DNA of 12,650 nucleotides from CAYQAJ01 sp964415245. Its GTDB lineage: Bacteria > Planctomycetota > Planctomycetia > Pirellulales > Pirellulaceae. Below are positions 8,501-12,650 of this stretch, piece by piece. The notes under the pieces were generated by a model, which saw only the letters and a program-made list of their open reading frames with translations, was not told the DNA's origin and searched no databases. The stretch covers positions 1 to 12,650 of the forward strand of contig CAYQAJ010000142.1 in NCBI GenBank assembly GCA_964415245.1. The letters run 5' to 3'. Both the position numbers and the translations under genes were made by a program. Numbering within the stretch: position 1 is the first letter of the stretch; the number at the start of each line of letters is the position of its first letter.

Positions 8501-9057
8501 CCATCGATCACGAGCCCGGCCTGCCCGACTCACTGAATGCACCGGCCGAGCGACCCAAGAACATGCCTCCCGAACCGCAAGACGCCAGCTTGGGATGGCG
8601 GTTGATCAAGCGCACCAGCCAGGGGGATGCGCGGGCTGACCTGATCGACCACGTCTTCCGCTACGGGGCGCCGTCGAGCCAGCCGATTGCCGGCGACTTC
8701 AACGGCGACGGCATCGACACCATCGGCGCCATGCAGGATGGCCACTGGCAGCTTGATGTCGACGGAGACGGGCGGATTTCCCGGGCCGATCGCAAGTTCG
8801 AGTTCGGACGGGCAGGCGATCGCGCGGTGGTCGGCGACTTCAACGGCGACGGCGTCGACGAAGTCGGCATCTACCGCGACGGCACGTGGATCGTCGACAC
8901 GAACGGTAACTTCATCCTCGATGGCGCCGATCTCACGTTTCAGTGGGGCGGCCGAGGTGATTCGCCGGTGGTGGGCGACTTCGACGGCGACGGCATCGAC
9001 GACGTAGGACTGTACCGCGAAGGAGCGGCCGAGCCGGTGTGGGAAGCGCGGAAGTAG
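5560..9057 (+). CDS. Large planctomycete surface protein: SdrD B-like domains, polyproline hinge, FG-GAP/VCBS-like repeats
   Basis: A 1165-residue secreted or surface protein. Residues 1-34 are basic; FERLEDRCMLSAN (35-47) is the motif found near the start of many giant planctomycete extracellular proteins, thought to be linked to export. Residues 48-248 form a beta-rich domain rich in acidic residues. Four SdrD B-like (Cna-B fold) domains follow at about 249-375, 376-492, 493-605 and 606-767, recognised by SISG.V..D...D, GVTL and YLF.L.PGTY.VVE.QP. A proline-rich stretch (about 768-800, with a run of some 12 prolines) acts as a hinge. The C-terminal half carries five FG-GAP/VCBS-like motifs, GDFNGDGID or close variants, near residues 911, 958, 1045, 1092 and 1139, whose aspartates and asparagines suit calcium binding. 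There is no sortase motif or C-terminal membrane anchor. The GTG start is supported by GGAGG. Likely a cell-surface or matrix adhesion protein; the ligand is unknown. Confidence 0.93.
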   Translation: MKLLKQLSQWMHRRLASSGSDRHACIDPQRKPLGFERLEDRCMLSANPIVVGVVFIEEDLGSDLHGDTFEISFTGGAPGTELTRVVINGDRGTPGLSLGDVIFDTQSTGLGGDQAFPFTVVSQSGIDSVTAQVVDGTSLLILDFQGFHAGEKFVFSIDVDEVQDFDPAETDLAIINEGLDPITSGIEFQNTRYEALFTAPHFADAQGAGTFRNIYTIPPELSLSPDNIDGKRDRTAGGSFELVQAPLPVSISGTVYHDRSLDLNQDAGEPGIAGVTLSLFQKNDAGAYENTGHSTVTDSDGHYLFDSSLGLLPGTYRVVETQPAGFEFSVGAVPGSVDGALIGQTVPGDPNVLTEITIPLGDQHAVHYDFAEARAASISGFVYHDQSNDGVRDLAEEGIANATVRVVPVSTIAPQAAVTVQTGSNGFYQVLGLAPGTYHVVEVVQPVGYLDGIDTAGTVGGLASGVALNDRIESVALGDGQSGVEYNFGELLPASISGRVHADLDGDCELDEGEQPLAGVQVDLLDANGLVITSTVTDAGGLYRFDNLLPGEYAVREHQPDGFFQGDHHAGSGGGDASLADLVTSIGVSSGQQLVDYNFCEVPPASLSGFVFQDGPTIVTPDGLPPADLTTVRDGQHTTDDTPIAGVVLELRDGITGAPIMADVALPGTYPDGPIRTMTDSDGHYVFEGLPPGMYAVVQVQPDGYFDGIDTPGDTGGFANNAHAPFPSDVAEQWTGGTGTDAIARIALGAGQHSHHNNFSEVDVNAAPPPPPPPPPPPPLPPPLPPVPPPPTSLPLPPFTSPTVFAGPVSGAFAPVLPAPAAAGFAFDVGGGLVDMTWHLAIIDAGAPRGEHFVSDTTPSPWVEVSFLGHDDWSADQLRSGTWKLASHADAPDRDAREVIFGLPGGIPIVGDFNGDGIDEVGVFHEGQWFLDVNGNGRWDDEDLWARLGDEYDIPVVGDWDGDGKDDIGIYGPRWPGDDRAIDHEPGLPDSLNAPAERPKNMPPEPQDASLGWRLIKRTSQGDARADLIDHVFRYGAPSSQPIAGDFNGDGIDTIGAMQDGHWQLDVDGDGRISRADRKFEFGRAGDRAVVGDFNGDGVDEVGIYRDGTWIVDTNGNFILDGADLTFQWGGRGDSPVVGDFDGDGIDDVGLYREGAAEPVWEARK

Positions 9058-9078
9058 CGCTCGCGAAACCGCAAGCGC
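9057..9078. terminator. Stem-loop between converging genes, possible terminator
   Basis: GCGCTCGCG (9057-9065) and CGCAAGCGC (9070-9078) form a 9-bp stem with one C/A mismatch and an AAAC loop. It starts at the last base of the surface-protein stop codon and lies between two converging genes, where a shared terminator would be expected. No T-run follows in either direction, so it would not be a classic intrinsic terminator. A second palindrome, CCGCCGCGCGGCGG (9121-9134), lies just outside the stop of the minus-strand gene. Confidence 0.4.
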
Positions 9079-9137
9079 AAGTGGATGCGCGAACGTCGCA
9101 GGCACGCTCCGCCGTGCGGTCCGCCGCGCGGCGGGAA

Positions 9138-9308
9138 TCACGACGCTTTGAGCTTTTCGATCTCCGCTTCGATGGCGGCGATCTCATTCTCTATGCGCTT
9201 CGCCTCGCCGGGATCGTCGGCCTGCCGCTTAGCGCCGGCAAGCTGCTGCCGCATGAGCTGCAGCTTCTGCCGCAAGACTTCGATCCTTTTCTTGGCTTTC
9301 CTGTCCAT
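9138..9308 (-). CDS. Small charged coiled-coil protein (56 aa), hypothetical
   Basis: A 56-residue protein, MDRKAKKRIEVLRQ at the start and IEKLKAS at the end. Heptad-like spacing of I, L and A with many K, R, E and Q predicts one or two amphipathic helices; a DDPGEAKR turn near residues 31-38 may let it fold as a helical hairpin. No signal peptide or membrane segment. I recall very similar small proteins in other planctomycetes, but no function. It starts 4 bases after the stop of the membrane-protein gene on the same strand and has no clear ribosome binding site, so its translation is probably coupled to that gene. It is easily missed in annotation because of its length. Its basic N terminus could bind nucleic acid, but this is a guess. 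Confidence 0.75.
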   Translation of the reverse strand: MDRKAKKRIEVLRQKLQLMRQQLAGAKRQADDPGEAKRIENEIAAIEAEIEKLKAS

Positions 9309-9312
9309 GGCG

Positions 9313-9831
9313 TTATCGCGCGGCGGCGTTCGATCGCACGTTCTCGGCTGAAACGGCGCGTGTTTCGTTGGTTGCGGTCGCGGACTTCGGCTTGTGGTCC
9401 AGGTTCTTCATCACCCCCGCGATGCACACGATGGCGATCATCAGCATCACGTTGATCGAGAGCCAGCGAGTCTCGTTCTCGCGTAGCTTTTCCGCCGCAC
9501 CGCTGCGTCCGGCCAGAATGCTGGCCAGCGCGAACACGATGCCCGCCAGTAGAAACTTCACACCGAACAGCGCATGGTACGTGCCGCTCACTTCGTAGGT
9601 TCGCACGGTGAGCACGAAATTAACCAGGCCGCTTACAAGCAGCAGCGCGATCGAGACCATCACCACGATCGACCACCGCCGGCGTAGCGCGCCGCGCAGC
9701 TCGGCGTTATCGCTATTGCCGGACGATGCGAGTGAGGGCACCAGCACGCAGCAGGCGTAGAACGTGCCGCCCATGAGCAGGACAGCACCGATGATGTGCA
9801 ACCAGCGGAATACGACGACGAGATAGTCCAT
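9313..9831 (-). CDS. Four-helix membrane protein, CopD/DUF2269-like
   Basis: A 172-residue integral membrane protein with four predicted helices at about 7-32, 53-76, 86-108 and 122-143, and a soluble polar tail (145-172). The first helix has WLHIIGAVLLMGGTFY and the third begins YHALFGVKFLLAG. His12 and His86, each at the start of a helix, resemble the conserved histidines in CopD-like and DUF2269-like four-helix proteins, some of which bind heme or copper. The family is suggested by this pattern only; a specific transport role is not shown. Start: GAGG is 9 bases before the ATG. It follows the CCA-adding enzyme gene after 107 bases on the same strand and precedes the 56-residue gene by 4 bases, so at least the last two form an operon. 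Confidence 0.85.
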   Translation of the reverse strand: MDYLVVVFRWLHIIGAVLLMGGTFYACCVLVPSLASSGNSDNAELRGALRRRWSIVVMVSIALLLVSGLVNFVLTVRTYEVSGTYHALFGVKFLLAGIVFALASILAGRSGAAEKLRENETRWLSINVMLMIAIVCIAGVMKNLDHKPKSATATNETRAVSAENVRSNAAAR

Positions 9832-9938
9832 GGTGTCGATCCTCGGATGTCAGATACAGCGCGCCTCATCAGACCAAGTTGTACCCGTGCGGCAGCATTG
9901 GGCAAAGACCATACGAGCATGTAGCGGGGCTGCACAGT
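9832..9938. other. Spacer between the CCA enzyme and membrane protein genes
   Basis: A 107-base minus-strand spacer. It contains the ribosome binding site GAGG (about 9841-9844 on the plus map) for the membrane protein. I see no good promoter boxes or strong hairpin, so whether the downstream pair is transcribed with the CCA enzyme gene cannot be decided. Confidence 0.5.
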
Positions 9939-11234
9939 CTACGTTTCCTGGCCCTCCGTCTGCCGCCAGAGGTGCAGTGCCAGGTCGAGCGCCTGCTGCT
10001 TGTCGGTGATAGTACCTTCGAGTTGTGCATCGCGTACGGCGGCCAGAAGCCGGCGGTACGCGGGACCCACCGGAACACCTGCCATCTTCAGGTCGTTGCC
10101 GTCCAGCAGCGGTGGTGGATCGAGCTCGTGGGGCGGTAGCGCCAGTTTTTGCCGGCAGAAGTCCAGGTCGGCGGTCGTCCCGTCGATCGTCGTCGCGATC
10201 GCGTCGGCCAGCGCCACCAGCTCGCCGGCATGCGGGGCAGCCAGAATCGGCTGCAAGCGCGACCAGACGATGGTTCGCGCCTTGCGTACCGTATCGACGT
10301 GCGCCAGCAGCCACGCCACGACGTCGGCCTCGGCGTTCGACAGCCGCCACCGCCCGCCAATCTCTCGCACGGTCGCCTCGTTCGACCAGAACTCGCGCAC
10401 CAGTGCCGCCAGGGCGAGCGAAAACGATGGCTCGCGCAGGTTGGCAAGCACGCGCATGGTGCGCACCCACGGCGTGTTGCCGTGCGATGGGTCCGCTTCC
10501 GATTGCGCCCGCGTGATCGCCGCCGACTCTGGCAGCACCACTTCCAAGAGGCCCGACTCGCGCAACAGTTCGACGGCGCGCACGCGGTTAGCGCCGATCA
10601 GCATCAGCCGCAGCTCACCCGCGATCCGCTCGGCGCTGACCGCGACGAGCGATCCCGCGAGCCGACGGACGGCGGCCAGCGTGTCGTCGTCCAGCGCGAA
10701 GTCGAACGTGGCCGCGAAGCGCACGGCCCGCAGCATGCGGAGGCGATCTTCGTGAAGCCGCTGGTCGGGATTGCCAATAGCCCGTACTACTCGGTGCTCC
10801 AGGTCGCGCTGTCCGCCCACGAAATCGATGACGCGTTCGGCAATCGGGTCGAAGAACAGGCCGTTGATGGTAAAGTCGCGGCGCTGGGCATCGTGCTCGG
10901 CCGTGCTGAACGTGACGGCGTCGGGATGGCGGCCGTCGCTGTACGCGGCGTCGCGGCGAAACGTGGCGACTTCGACGGTGCCGGCTTGTTTCGGGCCGAT
11001 CACGCAAATCACGCCGAACGCGGCCCCGACCGCGCGGGTGCGCCGCTTGCCGAAAATGCGGCGAATCTCGTCGGGTGGGGCACCCGTGGCCACGTCGTAG
11101 TCCTTCGGCTCCTGGCCGAGCAGGCGGTCGCGCACGCAGCCGCCGGCCCAATACGCCTCGTGGCCGGCGTCGCGCAGCTTCTTTACCACGTCGAGGGCAA
11201 AGCGCTTGGCGTGATTGTGGTCGCGAGTTTGCAT
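9939..11234 (-). CDS. CCA tRNA nucleotidyltransferase / poly(A) polymerase family protein
   Basis: A 431-residue cytoplasmic enzyme of the class II nucleotidyltransferase family, which adds CCA to tRNA 3' ends or adenines to RNA tails. The signature motifs are in order: AGGCVRDRLLG (30-40) binds the phosphates, D45 and D47 in KDYDVAT hold the two metal ions, RRDFTINGLFFDP (118-130) is the second catalytic block, EDRLRMLRAVRFA (162-174) and ERIAGELRLML (202-212) form the neck that selects the nucleotide. The C-terminal part is helical. The length fits bacterial members. CCA-adding and poly(A)-adding members cannot be safely separated by eye, so I give no gene symbol; a CCA role is favoured because the tRNA-Leu in this window has no encoded CCA. 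Start is the ATG at 11234; the ribosome binding site is weak. It heads the minus-strand block with the membrane protein gene. Confidence 0.93.
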   Translation of the reverse strand: MQTRDHNHAKRFALDVVKKLRDAGHEAYWAGGCVRDRLLGQEPKDYDVATGAPPDEIRRIFGKRRTRAVGAAFGVICVIGPKQAGTVEVATFRRDAAYSDGRHPDAVTFSTAEHDAQRRDFTINGLFFDPIAERVIDFVGGQRDLEHRVVRAIGNPDQRLHEDRLRMLRAVRFAATFDFALDDDTLAAVRRLAGSLVAVSAERIAGELRLMLIGANRVRAVELLRESGLLEVVLPESAAITRAQSEADPSHGNTPWVRTMRVLANLREPSFSLALAALVREFWSNEATVREIGGRWRLSNAEADVVAWLLAHVDTVRKARTIVWSRLQPILAAPHAGELVALADAIATTIDGTTADLDFCRQKLALPPHELDPPPLLDGNDLKMAGVPVGPAYRRLLAAVRDAQLEGTITDKQQALDLALHLWRQTEGQET

Positions 11235-11619
11235 GTGTCTTCGTCACCAGGGAGCATGGCCGATCGAGCCGCCACCATTGTGCGCGCCGCGAGCCCGATC
11301 TGGCCACGGGTTGTTCCAGGGCGCGACGGCAACGTGCCCGCCTTCAATCGCCGCCGCAGTCCATCGAAGCGACGGTACGTCGACACCGCGGATCAGCACT
11401 ACGATAGACAGCGCCAGATCGGCCGGTGTTCGCCGCGTCCGCATACTGGACAACGCCGTAGGGCTCGACTAATCTCGTGGCCAAAGAGCCCGTTGAAAAG
11501 GGGGACAGTCCCTCGCCGATTGCACCGTTTGCCGGGCGAAGATGGTTTGGTCGCAAAGGGACAGTCCCCCTTTTCCACACGTCGGCAGCTCTTCGTGATC
11601 GCAATCCAGGGTCGCTGCT
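11235..11619. other. Gene-free stretch with REPIN-like element
   Basis: A 385-base gap between the divergent CCA enzyme and rhodanese genes. The part at 11495-11575 is the inverted repeat described separately. The rest (11235-11494) shows no gene I trust. A minus-strand frame at 11244-11453 (69 codons from a TTG) ends 9 bases before the CCA enzyme start, but it has no ribosome binding site and no recognisable domain. Promoters for both flanking genes must lie in this gap, but I could not identify convincing boxes. Confidence 0.6.
11495..11575. repeat. REPIN-like inverted repeat pair (GGGGGACAGTCCC units)
   Basis: The left arm GAAAAGGGGGACAGTCCCT (11495-11513) and the right arm AGGGACAGTCCCCCTTTTC (11557-11575) are inverted copies over 19 bases with one mismatch at the central A. 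They are separated by 43 bases. Each arm also contains its own small palindrome, GGGAC-A-GTCCC. Two REP units facing each other is the layout called REPIN, spread by RAYT transposases of the IS200-like Y1 family. I recall this motif as a common planctomycete intergenic repeat. No transposase gene is in the window. A small inner pairing, TCGCC (11513-11517) with GGCGA (11535-11539), may further fold the loop. Confidence 0.75.
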
Positions 11620-11964
11620 ATGTTATCGTCGCCTGCCGACCTGCCTTTAGAGGTCGACGTGCACGCCGTCAAGGCGATGATCGATGCGGGGGGCGACTTC
11701 TTGCTGTTGGACTGCCGCGACGCCGACGAATACCAGTTCGTGAGCATTCAGGGGGCCAGGTTGATTCCGGTCGGCGAGTTGGCGGAGCGTCTTGCGGAAC
11801 TCGAGGAGCACCGAGAGCGACGCGTCGTGGTTTACTGCCACTACGGCGGACGCAGCCTGGAAGCGACGCGAATCCTCTGCGCCAAGGGATTCCAGGCGCA
11901 GAATATGGCGGGGGGCATCGATGCCTGGTCGGTGGCCATTGATCCCCGCTTGCCGCGGTATTGA
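11620..11964 (+). CDS. Single-domain rhodanese-like sulfurtransferase
   Basis: A 114-residue cytoplasmic protein that is one rhodanese domain and little else. Order of features: VDVHAVKAMIDAGGDFLLLDCRDADEY (13-39) with the conserved DCRDADEY loop, GARLIPVGELAERL, and VVYCHYGGRS (70-79), where Cys73 is the catalytic persulfide-carrying residue and Arg78 closes the six-residue active-site loop; then ATRILCAKGFQAQNMAGGIDAWS, the usual end of the fold. It probably transfers sulfane sulfur from thiosulfate or a persulfide to an acceptor such as cyanide or a thiol; the acceptor is unknown. All catalytic positions are present, so it should be active. Start ATG at 11620 with a weak AGGG about 8 bases upstream. 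The next gene follows after 67 bases. Confidence 0.93.
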   Translation: MLSSPADLPLEVDVHAVKAMIDAGGDFLLLDCRDADEYQFVSIQGARLIPVGELAERLAELEEHRERRVVVYCHYGGRSLEATRILCAKGFQAQNMAGGIDAWSVAIDPRLPRY

Positions 11965-12020
11965 TGAGTGGAGTGGCCGGTGGGTCTCCCGTGGCAGAAC
12001 CCCCGTCGCTTGGCAGAGTG

Positions 12021-12026
12021 AGGAGG
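12021..12026 (+). promoter_or_regulatory. Strong ribosome binding site that sets the lipoprotein start
   Basis: AGGAGG matches the anti-Shine-Dalgarno consensus fully and lies 5 bases before the ATG at 12032. It shows that the long open frame starting at 11792 is not used from its first codon. Confidence 0.85.
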
Positions 12027-12031
12027 CGAAA

Positions 12032-12400
12032 ATGATTCGGCTGCCGTTTTCCGGTCGCTTGTCGGTCGTTGTGATGGTCGCGATTGCGACCGCCGGCTGT
12101 GGCTCGCTGGGCGAAGCTGCGCGAGACACGAAGCTACGCAATGATCTCAAGGCGCTGCACGTCGCCTACCGGAACTATATGGACCTGAACAATAAGGGGC
12201 CGGCCGGTTGGGACGATCTGCTTCATCAGGCTTCTCAAGTGGGCGACGACACCGCGGCCATCCAGCGCGTGCGCAGCGCCGGCTATCAGGTGAAATGGGG
12301 GCTTTCGACCAGCGACATGAACCAGGCCGCCGATGCCGACGTTTTGGCACAATCTTCCGGCGGCGGTCCGAAGCTCATGATGAATGGAGCAGTCCAATGA
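12032..12400 (+). CDS. Small lipoprotein, hypothetical (122 aa)
   Basis: A 122-residue protein. MIRLPFSGRLSVVVMVAIATAGCGS has a basic start, a hydrophobic core and a lipobox-like TAGC with Cys23, so it is probably a lipid-anchored envelope protein; Thr at -3 is less usual than Leu or Val. The mature part begins with a helix-like RDTKLRNDLKALHVAYRNYMDLNNKGPAGWDDL (31-63), similar in style to the segment after the pilin-like helix in planctomycete secreted proteins, but I cannot name a family. The start is fixed by AGGAGG (12021-12026) 5 bases before the ATG; the same frame is open from 11792 inside the rhodanese gene, and those upstream codons are not part of this gene. It may be co-transcribed with the rhodanese. 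Confidence 0.85.
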   Translation: MIRLPFSGRLSVVVMVAIATAGCGSLGEAARDTKLRNDLKALHVAYRNYMDLNNKGPAGWDDLLHQASQVGDDTAAIQRVRSAGYQVKWGLSTSDMNQAADADVLAQSSGGGPKLMMNGAVQ

Positions 12401-12467
12401 CGGCCGCTACTCGGAAAAATGTGACGGTGGGCATCGTTCCCCCGAAATCGTCGCGGTCGCACGCCTC

Positions 12468-12497
12468 TTGAACGATTTGGCATGCGTGCCATATTAG
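12468..12497 (+). promoter_or_regulatory. Sigma70-like promoter candidate for tRNA-Leu
   Basis: TTGAAC (12468-12473) and TATTAG (12492-12497) are 18 bases apart, each matching 4 of 6 consensus bases. CATATT at 12490-12495 with a 16-base spacer is an alternative -10. Transcription would start near 12503-12506, about 40 bases before the tRNA. A short inverted repeat GGCA-TGCG-TGCC (12479-12490) lies between the boxes and could be an operator, though four-base arms are often chance. Confidence 0.45.
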
Positions 12498-12506
12498 GGG
12501 AACCTG

Positions 12507-12530
12507 ATTCCACCCCTCTTGGGGCGGAAT
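12507..12530 (+). promoter_or_regulatory. Leader hairpin before tRNA-Leu
   Basis: ATTCCACCCC (12507-12516) and GGGGCGGAAT (12521-12530) form a 10-bp stem with one A/C mismatch and a TCTT loop. If the promoter candidate above is right, this stem would stand at or near the very 5' end of the precursor tRNA. It could guide RNase processing or protect the 5' end. There is no T-run, so it is not an obvious terminator for the lipoprotein gene. Confidence 0.5.
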
Positions 12531-12545
12531 GCCGGCCACCAGCAT

Positions 12546-12629
12546 GCGGATGTGGCGGAATTGGCAGACGCGCTAGATTCAGGTTCTAGTGCCCGCAAGG
12601 GCGTGGAGGTTCAAGTCCTCTCATCCGCA
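12546..12629 (+). tRNA. tRNA-Leu (anticodon CAG)
   Basis: The 84-base cloverleaf is complete. Acceptor stem GCGGATG (12546-12552) pairs with CATCCGC (12622-12628), discriminator A at 12629. The D arm has GCGGAATTGGCAGACGC. The anticodon stem CTAGA/TCTAG encloses TTCAGGT, giving anticodon CAG for CUG codons. The long variable arm GCCC-GCAA-GGGC is the class II type of leucine tRNA. The T arm is GGAGG-TTCAAGT-CCTCT with one G-T pair. The next bases are CCCC, so CCA is not encoded and must be added after transcription. It closely resembles bacterial tRNA-Leu(CAG) in its D arm and anticodon arm. Confidence 0.97.
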
Positions 12630-12650
12630 CCCCTTTCTTGCCCCGCGCCA

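Noticed and set aside
8289..9010. Recurring GGCGACTTCAACGGCGAC as a possible direct repeat array or CRISPR
   Set aside because: The copies fall in frame on the GDFNGDG motifs of the surface protein with uneven spacing; they are protein repeats.
11344..11604. An 86-codon minus-strand frame across the REPIN-like element
   Set aside because: Its sequence (GTVPLRPNH, GEGLSPF) is the translation of the inverted repeat arms, a known source of false genes.
10149..11942. A 597-codon plus-strand frame across the CCA enzyme gene, the repeat element and the rhodanese
   Set aside because: It runs antisense through an enzyme with all catalytic motifs, then through the REPIN-like repeat and out of frame in the rhodanese gene.
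11792..12031. An 80-codon N-terminal extension of the lipoprotein
   Set aside because: It overlaps the rhodanese gene in another frame; AGGAGG and a signal sequence with a lipobox fix the start at 12032.
12397..12471. A 24-codon frame whose ATG overlaps the lipoprotein stop
   Set aside because: It is very short, has no ribosome binding site or motif, and its end overlaps the likely -35 box of the tRNA promoter.

Overview
The window reads as chromosomal DNA of a planctomycete, most likely of the Pirellula group (order Pirellulales). This is a recognition call from gene content, not a database match. Signs are a propeller/HEAT/cytochrome c fusion of the type known from Pirellula and Verrucomicrobia, a giant surface protein with the planctomycete N-terminal motif FERLEDRCML, a 193-residue protein of a type I associate with planctomycetes, GC-rich codon use, and intergenic repeats (an AGCCCGAAGCGCAAGCGAGG element and GGGGAC(A/T)G hairpins) that I recall as very common in these genomes. 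No phage, plasmid, CRISPR or defence genes are visible.

Left part, all on the plus strand. A hairpin repeat cut by the window edge (1-46) is followed by a conserved hypothetical gene (234-815), then a gap with a dispersed repeat and a hairpin. Next come three exported proteins in a row: a PVC-type cytochrome c/dehydrogenase-like protein (1019-4069), a seven-bladed WD40 protein (4321-5484) and a 1165-residue surface protein built from SdrD B-like domains, a polyproline hinge and FG-GAP/VCBS-like calcium-binding repeats (5560-9057). Each has its own ribosome binding site. They may cooperate at the cell envelope, but that is inferred from position and export signals only.

Middle, minus strand, reading right to left. 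A CCA-adding/poly(A) polymerase family enzyme (11234-9939) is followed by a four-helix membrane protein (9831-9313) and, 4 bases further on, a 56-residue charged coiled-coil protein (9308-9138). This block meets the surface-protein gene tail to tail, with a stem-loop between them.

Right part, plus strand. A 385-base gene-free stretch carries a REPIN-like pair of inverted repeats. It is followed by a single-domain rhodanese (11620-11964), a small lipoprotein (12032-12400), a promoter-like sequence with a leader hairpin, and tRNA-Leu(CAG) at 12546-12629. The tRNA has no encoded CCA, so it depends on an enzyme such as the one encoded in this same window.

I see no clearly new multi-gene system. 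The points most worth following up are the two GGGGAC(A/T)G repeat elements (possible RAYT/REPIN targets), the tiny coiled-coil gene coupled to the membrane protein, the uncharacterised 193-residue family, and the modular surface protein.
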